Below, piece after piece: positions 24,361-33,553 of a stretch of 64,000 nt of DNA. The position numbers and the translations under genes were made by a program. Origin of the DNA: Spiribacter sp. 2438 (GTDB lineage Bacteria > Pseudomonadota > Gammaproteobacteria > Nitrococcales > Nitrococcaceae). The first letter of the stretch is position 1, and each line of letters begins with the position of its first letter. The notes under the pieces were generated by a model, which ran no database searches, had not been told where the DNA came from, and saw nothing but the letters and a program-made list of their open reading frames with translations. Location of the stretch: positions 1,426,001 to 1,490,000 of the forward strand of contig NZ_CP046046.1 of assembly GCF_009676705.1 (NCBI RefSeq), written 5' to 3'.

Positions 24361-25173
24361 CTAGCCTTTGAACAGTCGGCCGAAGAGGCCTTTCTTTTCA
24401 TCCAGGAACCGGTGTTCCCGCTCTTCACCGAGGTATCGAGCCACCACGTCCGCGTAGGCCTGGCCGGCGTCGGTTTTATCCTCGAGGATCACCGGCACGC
24501 CGGCATTGGAGGCATTCAGCACCGCGGTGGACTCAGGGATCACCCCCAGCAGATCCACTGACAGGATCTCCTGAATGTCTTCAACACTCAGCATTTCCCC
24601 CTTGCCAACCCGGGATGGCGCATACCGGGTGACCACCAGGTGCTCCTGCACCGGGCTCTCACCATTTTCAGCCCGACGGGTCTTGCTGGCCAGCAGCCCG
24701 AGCACCCGATCGGAATCGCGGACCGAGGAAACCTCGGGGTTGGTGACCACCAGCGCATCGTCGGCGAAATACATGGCGAGATGAGCACCACGCTCGATGC
24801 CGGCCGGCGAGTCGCAGACGATGTAGTCATGGGTGCGGGAGAGCTCCTTGAGCACCGCTTCGACCCCCTCGACGGTCAGTGCATCCTTATCCCGGGTCTG
24901 GGAAGCCGGCAGGATCTCGAGGCCCTCGGTCCGTTTGTCGCGAATCAGCGCCTGATTGAGATTCGCTTCGCCGTTGATGACGTTGACGAAGTCGTAGACC
25001 ACCCGGCGCTCGCAGCCCATGATCAGGTCCAGGTTGCGCAGGCCGACATCAAAGTCGATAACCACGGTCCGATGCCCTGCCTGAGCCAGCCCCGCTGCAA
25101 AAGCCGCACTGGTGGTCGTCTTGCCAACGCCCCCCTTGCCTGATGTCACCACGACGATCCGCGCCACATTCAC
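24361..25173 (-). CDS. minD: Septum-site determining ATPase MinD
   Basis: A 270-residue deviant Walker ATPase: SGKGGVGKTT at 11-20 with both signature lysines (K13 and K18), and a C-terminal amphipathic membrane-targeting helix (EKKGLFGRLFKG). ATP-bound dimers attach to the membrane, recruit MinC to inhibit FtsZ, and are released by MinE. It lies 9 bases after minC and 4 bases before minE, the standard order. Confidence 0.97.
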   Translation of the reverse strand: MNVARIVVVTSGKGGVGKTTTSAAFAAGLAQAGHRTVVIDFDVGLRNLDLIMGCERRVVYDFVNVINGEANLNQALIRDKRTEGLEILPASQTRDKDALTVEGVEAVLKELSRTHDYIVCDSPAGIERGAHLAMYFADDALVVTNPEVSSVRDSDRVLGLLASKTRRAENGESPVQEHLVVTRYAPSRVGKGEMLSVEDIQEILSVDLLGVIPESTAVLNASNAGVPVILEDKTDAGQAYADVVARYLGEEREHRFLDEKKGLFGRLFKG

Positions 25174-25182
25174 CTCCCGACT

Positions 25183-25890
25183 CTAGATCGCTGCCAGCTG
25201 CAGGGCGTCACCCTCCAGCCATGCCACCACCGGCCCTCCACGAAGCCCGGCGTCCATGTGCTCACTCAGCAGATATTCGCCCGCGATGGCGATCAGTTCT
25301 GCCTTGAGTTCGCTGCAGAAGATACGCGCATTCCGATCGCCCTGCACGCCGGCGAGCGCACGCCCCCGCAGCGTGCCGTAGACATGGATATGTCCATCGG
25401 CCATCAACTCCGCACCCGCGCTCACCGGCGCGGCCACTACCAGGTCACCGCCGCGGGCATAAACCTGCTGCCCCGAGCGAATGGGTTGGGTGACGAGCTT
25501 TGAAGGCCCTCCGGACGGCAGCGACCTGGCCGGTGCTGACGCCGACGCGGCGCGCTCCTTTGCCGGACGTGAGGCACCGGGGTTGCGCATCACCCCCAAA
25601 CCCAGCGGGTCAGCCAGGGCCGGGTCCGTATCCGCCAGCGCCACCGGGCAGAGGCCCCGTTCACGCAAGGCGGGGACGAGCTCTGCCAGGAAATCGGTGG
25701 TGAGCTCCAGGTCACCTGCCGGGGCGAGGATCAGCGGCATACCGGTAAAAAAGCCCGGGCTCTCGCTCAGTCTGTCGTCGAGTTGAGCCAGGATATGGCG
25801 GACATCCGGACTTTTTAGCTGAAGCACGCTCAAGGTGGCCATGCGGCCCTTGAGTTCGAAGGCGGCCTCCGCCCCGGGTGGTCCGGCCAT
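25183..25890 (-). CDS. minC: Septum-site determining protein MinC
   Basis: A 235-residue FtsZ inhibitor: N-terminal FtsZ-binding domain (about 10-105), a short linker, and a right-handed beta-helix C-terminal domain (about 125-230, including PIRSGQQVYARGGDL and GTLRGRALAGV) that dimerises and binds MinD. The start codon overlaps the htpG stop by one base (TGATG), so it is translated by ribosomes finishing htpG. Confidence 0.95.
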   Translation of the reverse strand: MAGPPGAEAAFELKGRMATLSVLQLKSPDVRHILAQLDDRLSESPGFFTGMPLILAPAGDLELTTDFLAELVPALRERGLCPVALADTDPALADPLGLGVMRNPGASRPAKERAASASAPARSLPSGGPSKLVTQPIRSGQQVYARGGDLVVAAPVSAGAELMADGHIHVYGTLRGRALAGVQGDRNARIFCSELKAELIAIAGEYLLSEHMDAGLRGGPVVAWLEGDALQLAAI

Positions 25891-27752
25891 CAGTTCAGCA
25901 ACCGGTTCATGCGGCGAACAAAAGCGGCGGGATCCTCCAGGCGCCCGCCTTCCATGAGTACCGACTGTTCAAACAGCAGAACGGCCCACTCCTCCAGCGG
26001 CGCGGACTCATCGCTGGCGAGACGCTCGATGATGGAATGGTCCGGATTGATCTCCAGAACCGGGCGCTGGGCCGGCAGATCATGCCCGGCCGCCTGCAAC
26101 ATGCGCTGCATATTGATGCCGAATTCGTGCTCCCCCACGACCAGACAGGCGGGAGAATCGGTCAGACGGGCACTGGCACGGACTTCGGAAACCCGATCGC
26201 CCAGCTGCCCCTGCAGGCGCTCGATCAGCTGGCCGACGGCCTCGCTGGGCTCCGGCGCGGCCGGAGTCGGCGAATCGTCATCGCCGATCTCGTCCAACTC
26301 CAGGTCCCCCTTGGGAACGGCCTTCAGAGGGGTTTCGCCATAGGCTGGCAGGTGAGCCATCAACCACTCGTCCACCGGCTCGGCCAGCAGCAGGACCTCA
26401 ATGTCCCGTTTGCGGAACACCTCCAGATGCGGGCTGCTTCGCACCGCCGCCAGGCTCTCGCCGGTCAGGTAATAAATCGCCTTCTGCCCCGGTTTCATCC
26501 GCTCGACGTAGTCCGCCAGCGTGACGCTGGGAGCGTTTTCATCGGCGGTGGAATGAAATCTCAGCAGACCGGCCACGCGTTCGGCATTGGCCGGGTCTTC
26601 CACCGGGCCTTCCTTGAGAACGGTGCCGAAGGCCTCCCAGAAGCGGGCATAGCTGTCCACATCGTCGGCCGCCATCCGCTCCAGCGTATCCAGCACCCGC
26701 TTGACGGAGGCCGCCCGAATCCGATCCACCTGCCGATTCTGCTGAAGAATTTCCCGGGACACGTTGAGCGGCAGGTCCTCGGAGTCAACCACGCCGCGAA
26801 CGAAGCGCAGGTACCGGGGCAGCAGCCGGTGCTCCTTGTCCTCCATGATGAACACGCGCCGGACGTACAGGCGCAGCCCATGGCCCGATTCGGGCTCGAA
26901 GAGATCAAAGGGCCGTTGCGCCGGGATGTAGAGGAGTGACGCGTAGGATTGATCACCTTCCACCTTGTTATGAATCCAGCGCAGCGGTGCCTCGGTGTCA
27001 AAAGTCAGCTGCCGATAGAACGCCTGATAGTCTTCATCACTGAGCTCGCCCTTGGGCCGCATCCACAGCGCTGACGCCTGATTGATGGTCTCCGCCCCGC
27101 CCTGATCATCCTCAAGCTGGATGGGGATGGCGATGTGATCGGAATAGCGCCGGATAATGCTGCGCAATCGCGTCGTGTCCAGAAATTCATCCTGACCCTC
27201 GGCCAGATGAAGCACGATGGTGGTGCCACGGGACTCCCGCGGACTCGATTCCAGACGGAAAGCGCCCTTGCCGTCCGACTCCCATTGCACGCCCTCGCTG
27301 GCCGCATCGCCGGCCCGTCGGGTCAGCACCCTGACCTGATCAGCGACGATGAACGCGGAATAGAATCCGACGCCGAACTGACCGATCAACTGCGCGTCGT
27401 GCTTTTCATCACCGGTAAGAGAATCGAGAAACCGACGGGTGCCGGAGTGGGCAATGGTTCCCAGGTTGTCGATCACATCGGTGCGATTCATGCCAATGCC
27501 GTTGTCCGACACCGTGAGGGTGCGGGCCTCGGCATCAACGGCAATCCGCACCCGTGGCTCGGGGTCGTCCTCGAATAACTGTTCGTCCTGCAATGCCTCG
27601 AATCGAAGACGATCCGCGGCATCCGCTGCATTGGAGATCAACTCGCGAAGAAAGATTTCCCGGTTGCTATACAGCGAATGGATCATCAGGTCCAGCAGTT
27701 GCCGGACCTCCGCCTGGAACTCGTGGGTTTCGGTGGTTTGTGTTTCGCTCAT
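25890..27752 (-). CDS. htpG: Chaperone HtpG (Hsp90)
   Basis: A 620-residue ATP-dependent chaperone. N-terminal GHKL ATPase domain motifs are in order: LRELISNAADAADRLR, DNGIGM, LGTIAHSGTRRF and GQFGVGFYSAF. A middle and a dimerisation domain follow. ATG 27752 is preferred; ATG 27767 is the alternative. A sigma-32-like promoter lies just upstream. The stop overlaps minC, placing heat shock and division-site selection on one probable transcript. Confidence 0.96.
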   Translation of the reverse strand: MSETQTTETHEFQAEVRQLLDLMIHSLYSNREIFLRELISNAADAADRLRFEALQDEQLFEDDPEPRVRIAVDAEARTLTVSDNGIGMNRTDVIDNLGTIAHSGTRRFLDSLTGDEKHDAQLIGQFGVGFYSAFIVADQVRVLTRRAGDAASEGVQWESDGKGAFRLESSPRESRGTTIVLHLAEGQDEFLDTTRLRSIIRRYSDHIAIPIQLEDDQGGAETINQASALWMRPKGELSDEDYQAFYRQLTFDTEAPLRWIHNKVEGDQSYASLLYIPAQRPFDLFEPESGHGLRLYVRRVFIMEDKEHRLLPRYLRFVRGVVDSEDLPLNVSREILQQNRQVDRIRAASVKRVLDTLERMAADDVDSYARFWEAFGTVLKEGPVEDPANAERVAGLLRFHSTADENAPSVTLADYVERMKPGQKAIYYLTGESLAAVRSSPHLEVFRKRDIEVLLLAEPVDEWLMAHLPAYGETPLKAVPKGDLELDEIGDDDSPTPAAPEPSEAVGQLIERLQGQLGDRVSEVRASARLTDSPACLVVGEHEFGINMQRMLQAAGHDLPAQRPVLEINPDHSIIERLASDESAPLEEWAVLLFEQSVLMEGGRLEDPAAFVRRMNRLLN

Positions 27753-27793
27753 TGCTTTTTCCGTCATACGTCAGTGGCCCGCCCCCATCAGTG

Positions 27794-27819
27794 ATCGGGG
27801 CGGATCCAGCGCACTTCAA
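27794..27819 (-). promoter_or_regulatory. Sigma-32-like heat-shock promoter of htpG
   Basis: On the minus strand TTGAAG (27814-27819), a 13-base spacer and CCCCGAT (27794-27800) closely match the heat-shock consensus (CTTGAAA, 11-16 bases, CCCCATNT). The predicted start of transcription is 20-35 bases before the htpG start codon. Confidence 0.72.
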
Positions 27820-27854
27820 TGGCAGTCGTGAATCAGCGGAGTCGGTGGTGGCGC

Positions 27855-29756
27855 CTAGAAAGCCTCGGACGGGTCGACATCAATGCGCCCACCCCGACCG
27901 ATGGTTGGAATTTCCCGGCTGGGGATGTACTCCCCGGTGACCATCTGCTTGTAGCCCATCCCGGGGCCCACCATCGGGTAGACACCCGCGTCCGGGTCAA
28001 TCATCACCTCGAGAAATGCCGGCCCCGGAAAGTCGACGAAGGCCTGAAGCGTCGCGCCCAGCTCCTCGGGGTCGCTCACCCGGCGGGCGAACTCAAAGCC
28101 GTCGGACTCGGCCGCCTTGATGAAATCCTTCTTGAAAAGCGACTTGTCACTGCCCGAGAAACGATCATCGAAATACAGCTTCTGCCACTGGCGGACCATG
28201 CCGTCGCCGTTGTTGTTGAGCAACAACACCTTCACCGGCAGATCGTAGGTGGTGACGGTTTCCATCTCACCCAGATTCATCCGCAGGCTTCCGTCGCCGT
28301 CCACATCGATCACCAGGGCATCCGGGTTGGCGAACTGAGCGCCGATGGCCGCCGGCAGGCCAAAGCCCATGGTCCCCATGGAGCCCGACGTCATCCACAA
28401 CCGGGGCCGGCGGAAATCCAGATATTGGGCGGCCCACATCTGGTGCTGGCCGACACCGGTACTGACGATGGCTTCGCCGCCGGTGATGTCATTCAGCTTG
28501 GCCATCACCGCCTGGGGCTGAATGAGCGGGCCATCTTCCTTGTAACGCATGGGGTGGCGCTCCCGCAGCGCCATGCAGTGATCCCCCCAGCGGGCAAGGT
28601 CCTTGGAGAAGCCTTTTTCACGCCCGTGGGCGAGCAACTGAGCCATCGTGGCACCGGCTTCACCCACGTGGGACCAGTCCACTTTTTTAACCTTGCCGAT
28701 TTCAGCGGCATCGATGTCGATATGCGCGACATGCTCCGCCAGCGGCGCAAACAGCTCGGCCTTCGCCGCCACCCGATCATCGAAACGCGAACCGACGGCA
28801 ATGATGAAGTCGCAGTCCTCGACGGCGTAGTTGGCATAGGCCGTGCCGTGCATGCCGAGCATGTGCAAATGGAGATCGTCTTTGGTGTCCACGGCGCCAA
28901 GCCCCATCACGGTGCTGACGCTGGGAATACCGTACTCCCGGGCGAAGGCCGACACGGCTTCGCTGCCTTCACCATGAATCGCACCACCGCCGACATAGAG
29001 GAGTGGGCGACTGGACCCGGCCAGCATTTCAAAGAACCGTTCCGCCTTGGCGTCGGGCACGGTGGACTGGCGCAGCCCTTCCATGCGCTGCCGGTAGCCG
29101 CGAATCCCGAGCAGGCCACTGCCCTTGAACTCGCCCACCCAGTTCTGCACATCCTTCGGCAGATCCACCACCACCGGGCCGGGTCGCCCGGAGCGAGCCA
29201 CCTCGAAGGCGGTGCGGATGGTGTCTTCGAGTTGCTCGGGGCGAGTCACCAGGAACACGTGCTTGGCGCAGTTGCCCATGATGTTGACGATGGGCGCCTC
29301 CTGGAAGGCATCGGTGCCCATGGCACTGCGAGCCACCTGTCCGGTGATCAGCACCACGGGCACGGAATCGGCCATGCAGTCCCGAATGGGCGTGACGGTG
29401 TTGGTGGCACCCGGTCCGGAAGTGACCAGAAAGACACCGACCTTGCCACTGCTGCGGGCATAGCCAGCGGCCATGAAGCCGGCACCCTGTTCGTTGGCCG
29501 GGACCACCAGACGCATGGAATCGGCATCGGCATCGCCCCGCTCGCGCTCGTTGTAACGAAAGACCGCGTCGTAGGTCGGCAGAATGGCGCCGCCACTGTA
29601 GCCGAAGACGGTATCGACCCCCTCTTGGGCGAGCACCTCAACCACCATCTCGGCACCGCTCATGGACTCGCCTGCGCGGGGATGAACGGATGCCGCCGAT
29701 TTCTCGGCGGTGGTCTCGGCCTTGTCGGCTTCGCTGAATGGCGCCGGTTCCTGCAT
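27855..29756 (-). CDS. ilvB: Acetolactate synthase large subunit (divergent)
   Basis: A 633-residue ThDP enzyme of the acetohydroxyacid synthase family, which joins two pyruvates, or pyruvate and 2-oxobutyrate, for branched-chain amino acids. The catalytic glutamate lies in ANEQGAGFMA and the C-terminal ThDP motif begins GDGSLRMN. Differences from typical enzymes are FGYSGGAILP instead of FGYPGGA, NNNGDGMVRQWQ instead of an LG-containing loop, an N-terminal extension of about 30 residues, and overall length near 630 rather than 575. No ilvN/ilvH small subunit or ilvC is adjacent. Start ATG 29756 gives the N-terminus MQEPAPFSEAD. Confidence 0.85.
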   Translation of the reverse strand: MQEPAPFSEADKAETTAEKSAASVHPRAGESMSGAEMVVEVLAQEGVDTVFGYSGGAILPTYDAVFRYNERERGDADADSMRLVVPANEQGAGFMAAGYARSSGKVGVFLVTSGPGATNTVTPIRDCMADSVPVVLITGQVARSAMGTDAFQEAPIVNIMGNCAKHVFLVTRPEQLEDTIRTAFEVARSGRPGPVVVDLPKDVQNWVGEFKGSGLLGIRGYRQRMEGLRQSTVPDAKAERFFEMLAGSSRPLLYVGGGAIHGEGSEAVSAFAREYGIPSVSTVMGLGAVDTKDDLHLHMLGMHGTAYANYAVEDCDFIIAVGSRFDDRVAAKAELFAPLAEHVAHIDIDAAEIGKVKKVDWSHVGEAGATMAQLLAHGREKGFSKDLARWGDHCMALRERHPMRYKEDGPLIQPQAVMAKLNDITGGEAIVSTGVGQHQMWAAQYLDFRRPRLWMTSGSMGTMGFGLPAAIGAQFANPDALVIDVDGDGSLRMNLGEMETVTTYDLPVKVLLLNNNGDGMVRQWQKLYFDDRFSGSDKSLFKKDFIKAAESDGFEFARRVSDPEELGATLQAFVDFPGPAFLEVMIDPDAGVYPMVGPGMGYKQMVTGEYIPSREIPTIGRGGRIDVDPSEAF

Positions 29757-29795
29757 GATTACATCTCTTAAATCAGTGTTTTGCCCGAATTTTTT

Positions 29796-29825
29796 ATCAT
29801 ACCGGCCGATCGTGCACTGCGACAA
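29796..29825 (-). promoter_or_regulatory. Candidate promoter of the acetolactate synthase gene
   Basis: On the minus strand TTGTCG (29820-29825) and TATGAT (29796-29801) are separated by 18 bases, a fair match to the sigma-70 consensus. It sits in the short gap between msrB and ilvB and leaves a leader of about 35 bases, too short for a classical ilv attenuator. Confidence 0.5.
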
Positions 29826-29828
29826 CCA

Positions 29829-30236
29829 TCAACCGCCCGCCTCCCGGGGCGAAAACGTCAGTGCGACGGAGTTGATGCAATAGCGAAGCCCCGTGGGTGG
29901 CGGGCCATCCGGGAAGACGTGGCCGAGATGGGCATTGCAACGCCCGCAGAGCACCTCTGTTCGCCGCATGCCCAGGCTGTGGTCCGACTCGGTGCTCACG
30001 GACTGCTCAGTGATTGGCGCCCAGTAACTCGGCCAGCCGGACCCGGAGTCAAACTTCTGCTCGCTGTCAAAAAGCTCCGCGCCACAGCAGACACAGGCGT
30101 AAACGCCTGCCTGCTTGAAATCATTGAATTTTCCGGAAAAGGGAGGTTCCGTTCCCTTTTGCCGTGTGACCCGGTATTGCTCTGGCGTCAACTGCTCACG
30201 CCACTGACGGTCATCCGTCGAATTTTCATCAGCCAT
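29829..30236 (-). CDS. msrB: Peptide-methionine (R)-S-oxide reductase
   Basis: A 135-residue enzyme that repairs R-methionine sulfoxide in oxidised proteins. The zinc site is two CxxC pairs (C48/C51 and C97/C100), and the catalytic cysteine is C120 in RYCINS. GSGWPS and GHVFPDGP are typical family motifs. It is divergent from serB, with a 64-base gap. Confidence 0.95.
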   Translation of the reverse strand: MADENSTDDRQWREQLTPEQYRVTRQKGTEPPFSGKFNDFKQAGVYACVCCGAELFDSEQKFDSGSGWPSYWAPITEQSVSTESDHSLGMRRTEVLCGRCNAHLGHVFPDGPPPTGLRYCINSVALTFSPREAGG

Positions 30237-30264
30237 GTGTCTGAGCTCCCGTGACGTTTTGCCC

Positions 30265-30270
30265 TACAAT
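30265..30270 (+). promoter_or_regulatory. Candidate -10 element for serB
   Basis: TACAAT matches the -10 consensus at five of six positions and lies about 30 bases before the serB ATG. No convincing -35 hexamer is seen, so this is tentative. Confidence 0.35.
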
Positions 30271-30300
30271 AGCGCGCCTGAACCCTGGAGAGCGAGATCA

Positions 30301-31533
30301 ATGGCCGAGTCGGAAAACCATAGCGAAATCATCCTGATCAACATTGCCGGTAGTGACCGTCCCGGGGTCACGGCGGCGCTAATGGAGATCCTTGCCGACT
30401 ACGAAGTCCGGGTGCTGGACATCAGCCAGGCCATGGTCCACGAGAATCTCGCCCTGGGCATTCTGGTCAAGCTTCCCGGGGGGACGGCCGCCGCGGCCGC
30501 GCTCAAGGATTTTCTGTTCAAGGCCCACCAGCTTGAGCTGCGGGTGCGATTCCAGCCTGTCAGCCACGCGGAATATCAGCAGTGGGTGGGTGGCGAGAAA
30601 AAACCGCGATATGTCCTGACACTGCTGGGACGACGTGTCACGGCATCGCAAATTGCGCGCATCGCCGCGGTGACCACCGCCAACGGCCTAAACATCGAGG
30701 ACATTGTGCGTCTCTCCGCCCGCAGCCCGCTTCACGATGTGGACAGCAGCAGCCGGGCCTGCCTTGAACTGAGCCTGCGCGGCGAGCCGGAAGATGCCGA
30801 TGCGATGAAGGGGGAGTTTCTCTCCATCTCTCAGGAAATGGACATCGACATTTCTTTCCAGGAGGACAACTTCTATCGCCGCAATCGCCGGCTGGTGGTG
30901 TTCGACATGGACTCCACGCTCATCCGCGAGGAGGTCATCGACGAACTGGCACGCGAAGCCGGCGTCGGCACGGAAGTCGCCGCGGTGACCGAAGCCGCCA
31001 TGCAGGGTGAGATCGACTTCCGGGAGAGCCTTCAGCGACGGGTAGCCTTGCTGGAAGGGCTGGAGGCCGCGGTTCTGGAGACCGTCGCTCGCCGCCTGAC
31101 GCTGACCGAGGGCGCCGAACGCCTGCTGAAGACCCTACAGGTGCTTGGCTATCGAACCGCGGTGATCTCCGGTGGTTTTGACTATTTTGGCCACCGTCTT
31201 CAGACCCGATTGGGCCTGGACACGGTGCACGCCAATCAGCTTGAAATCCGGGACGGCCGGCTCACGGGTCGGGTCGTGGGGGACATTATCGATGGCGACC
31301 GCAAGGCCGCGGTGCTTCAGTCACTGGCCGGGGAGATGGGGATTGAGCTCTCCCAGGTGATTGCCGTGGGCGATGGCGCCAACGACCTGCCCATGCTGAG
31401 GACCGCCGGCTTGGGCATTGCCTTTCATGCCAAGCCGGTGGTCCAGCGAAGCGCCCGCCAGGCCATATCCACCATCGGGCTGGATGGCGTGCTCTACCTG
31501 ATGGGGATGAATGACGCCGAGAGCCCGCTCTAG
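30301..31533 (+). CDS. serB: Phosphoserine phosphatase with N-terminal ACT domains
   Basis: A 410-residue enzyme making serine from phosphoserine. Two ACT-like regulatory segments (about 8-85 and 100-185) precede a HAD catalytic domain with FDMDST (nucleophile D202 and acid D204), VISGGF and GDGANDL motifs. The long form with ACT domains is typical of several gammaproteobacteria and mycobacteria. Start ATG 30301 follows GGAGAG; the longer upstream frame would cross the divergent msrB promoter region. It converges with rplS. Confidence 0.95.
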   Translation: MAESENHSEIILINIAGSDRPGVTAALMEILADYEVRVLDISQAMVHENLALGILVKLPGGTAAAAALKDFLFKAHQLELRVRFQPVSHAEYQQWVGGEKKPRYVLTLLGRRVTASQIARIAAVTTANGLNIEDIVRLSARSPLHDVDSSSRACLELSLRGEPEDADAMKGEFLSISQEMDIDISFQEDNFYRRNRRLVVFDMDSTLIREEVIDELAREAGVGTEVAAVTEAAMQGEIDFRESLQRRVALLEGLEAAVLETVARRLTLTEGAERLLKTLQVLGYRTAVISGGFDYFGHRLQTRLGLDTVHANQLEIRDGRLTGRVVGDIIDGDRKAAVLQSLAGEMGIELSQVIAVGDGANDLPMLRTAGLGIAFHAKPVVQRSARQAISTIGLDGVLYLMGMNDAESPL

Positions 31534-31550
31534 CGCAGCCCCGGCCGGAA

Positions 31551-31928
31551 TCAGCGCTTGTCGCTGCCCTTGGCGCGAACCTTCTCGCGAATCCGCGCGG
31601 CCTTGCCACGACGCTCCCGCAGGAAATAAAGCTTGGCCCGGCGCACGTCGCCACGACGCTTGACCTTGATGCTCTCGATGAGCGGACTGTGGAGCTGGAA
31701 AACCCGCTCGACGCCCTCGCCGTGGGAGACCTTACGCAGGGTAAAGGACGAGTTCAGTCCACGGTTGCGCTTGGCGATGACCACACCCTCGAAGGGCTGG
31801 GTCCGCTCACGGTTACCCTCGCGCACCCAGACATTGACCAGCACGGTGTCGCCCGGGTTGATGTCATCCAGCGACCGGCCGGTCTGTTCGACCTGCTCGC
31901 GCTCCAGCTGTTCGATAATGTTGCTCAT
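31551..31928 (-). CDS. rplS: 50S ribosomal protein L19
   Basis: A 125-residue ribosomal protein at the 30S-50S interface. It shows the [13 protein letters not shown] and FPLHSPLI-type regions (here FQLHSPLIE) and a basic C-terminus longer than in E. coli (115 residues). It is the last gene of rpsP-rimM-trmD-rplS, 19 bases after trmD. Confidence 0.97.
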   Translation of the reverse strand: MSNIIEQLEREQVEQTGRSLDDINPGDTVLVNVWVREGNRERTQPFEGVVIAKRNRGLNSSFTLRKVSHGEGVERVFQLHSPLIESIKVKRRGDVRRAKLYFLRERRGKAARIREKVRAKGSDKR

Positions 31929-31947
31929 ATCGGTATCCCCTGTTAAC

Positions 31948-32685
31948 TCAGTCGTTTTGATCCCGGCTCCAGGCCGCGATCATGGCCTGTTCTTTCTCAT
32001 TCAGATCCTGATGCTCCAGCAGATCAGGACGTTTTATCCATGTCTTTTCCAGCGCCTGCCGCCGACGCCACTGCTCGACAGCCCCGTGGTCGCCGCTGGT
32101 CAGGATTTCCGGCACCGGCCGCCCGTCCACAACCTCCGGGCGCGTGTAGTGCGGCCAGTCCAGCAGCCCACCCGCAAACGAATCCCGAGCCGCCGACTCC
32201 TCATGTCCGAGCACTCCCGGGACCAGCCGGGAGACCGCGTCCATCACCACCATCGCCGGCAGCTCGCCGCCGCTCAGGACATAGTCCCCGACGGACAACT
32301 CCTCATCCACCTCAAGCTCGATGAGTCGCTCATCGACGCCCTCGTAGCGCCCGCAGAGCAGGATCAACCGCTCCCGGCCCGCGAGTTCCGCGGCGACACC
32401 GCTGGTCAACGGTCGCCCCTGCGGCGTGAGATACACCACCGGCGCCGGCTGAGCCGCCTCACGGGCAGCGCGTATGGCCGTGCGCGCCGGCTCGACCTTC
32501 ATCACCATCCCGGGCCCGCCGCCGTAGGGCCGGTCATCCACCGTGCCGTGCCGATCCGTGGCGTAATCCCGAGGATTCCACGTTTCCAGTCGAACCCGGC
32601 CCGAGTCGGCAGCCCGCCCCACGACCCCGTGCTCGAAGAGCGTCCGGATCATCTCCGGGAAAAGCGTCACCACATCGAACCGCAC
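31948..32685 (-). CDS. trmD: tRNA (guanine-37-N1)-methyltransferase
   Basis: A 245-residue SPOUT methyltransferase that adds m1G37 next to the anticodon to prevent frameshifting. The trefoil-knot SAM site includes [19 protein letters not shown] and [11 protein letters not shown] chose GTG 32685, five bases after the rimM stop, because the N-terminus then reads [12 protein letters not shown] as in the family; ATG 32709 would overlap rimM. Confidence 0.95.
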   Translation of the reverse strand: MRFDVVTLFPEMIRTLFEHGVVGRAADSGRVRLETWNPRDYATDRHGTVDDRPYGGGPGMVMKVEPARTAIRAAREAAQPAPVVYLTPQGRPLTSGVAAELAGRERLILLCGRYEGVDERLIELEVDEELSVGDYVLSGGELPAMVVMDAVSRLVPGVLGHEESAARDSFAGGLLDWPHYTRPEVVDGRPVPEILTSGDHGAVEQWRRRQALEKTWIKRPDLLEHQDLNEKEQAMIAAWSRDQND

Positions 32686-32690
32686 GGCGC

Positions 32691-33215
32691 CTAGAACTCC
32701 GGATCCCAATCAACTTCGAGGACCCCGGCCGCGGCGTCAACCGACACGACGTACCGATCGGGCACGTAGGGAATCAGTCGCTCCCGGTCCCCACGCACGA
32801 CCATGACATCGTTGGCGCCGGTTTCCATCAGCCCGGTGACGATCCCCAGATCGATACCCTGCCGGGTGATAACCTGCATTCCCTGCAGATCCGCCCAGTA
32901 ATATTCCTCATCGTCCAATGCCGGTAACTGGGATCGAAGCACCCCGATCCGGCTACCCCGCAGACTGAGCGCGGCTTCGCGGTCGTCGATGCCTTCAAGC
33001 TGCGCCACCAGCCCTTTGCCCTGCCGGCGCCCCCGAATCAATGCTCGAAACCGGAATTCTCCGCTGCTCTCGAGCCGCCAGGGGGAATAATCAAAAATGT
33101 TTTCGCGAGGCCGAGTCGCGGAGTAAACCTTGATTTCTCCGCGAACGCCGTGAGCGCCGACGACCTCACCGAGCACGATGACGTCGCCCGAAGCGCCATC
33201 ATCGTCCCTGGTCAT
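32691..33215 (-). CDS. rimM: 16S rRNA processing protein RimM
   Basis: A 174-residue 30S maturation factor that binds ribosomal protein S19 and helps process the 3' part of 16S rRNA. It has the N-terminal [15 protein letters not shown] motif and a C-terminal PRC-barrel domain ([20 protein letters not shown]). The start is 7 bases after rpsP; the annotated-looking longer frame is only an upstream extension through rpsP. Confidence 0.94.
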   Translation of the reverse strand: MTRDDDGASGDVIVLGEVVGAHGVRGEIKVYSATRPRENIFDYSPWRLESSGEFRFRALIRGRRQGKGLVAQLEGIDDREAALSLRGSRIGVLRSQLPALDDEEYYWADLQGMQVITRQGIDLGIVTGLMETGANDVMVVRGDRERLIPYVPDRYVVSVDAAAGVLEVDWDPEF

Positions 33216-33222
33216 TGGTTGT

Positions 33223-33495
33223 TCAGGCGCTCTCCGAGGCCTCGGCCTGGGCACCGCGGCGAGCCTGACGGATGAGCTGCGCGACCCGGTCACTGGGTTG
33301 AGCGCCCTGCTCCAGCCAGCGGTCCACCTTGGCGAGGTCGAGACGCAGCGGGATTTCTTGCCCGTTGGCGACCGGGTTGAAGAACCCCAGCCGCTCGATG
33401 AAGCGCCCGTCACGCGCACTGCGACGGTCGGTAACCACCACGTGGTAGAAGGGACGCTTTTTCGCGCCCGTCCGCGCCAGTCGAATCGTAACCAT
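33223..33495 (-). CDS. rpsP: 30S ribosomal protein S16
   Basis: A 90-residue ribosomal protein starting [15 protein letters not shown] with an AGGAATA site upstream. The [15 protein letters not shown] and GFFNPVA motifs identify it. The C-terminus has an Ala/Glu-rich tail of a few residues. First gene of the translation operon, 58 bases after ffh. Confidence 0.96.
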   Translation of the reverse strand: MVTIRLARTGAKKRPFYHVVVTDRRSARDGRFIERLGFFNPVANGQEIPLRLDLAKVDRWLEQGAQPSDRVAQLIRQARRGAQAEASESA

Positions 33496-33553
33496 GCTTA
33501 TTCCTGAGTTGTCTGTTCGGCCGATCGGTAAACCGGCAAGTGTACCGGGGCGA

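Noticed and set aside
27819-29771. 650-codon open frame antisense to the acetolactate synthase gene
   Set aside because: Same reason: it is a shadow of a conserved gene on the other strand, with no family motif.
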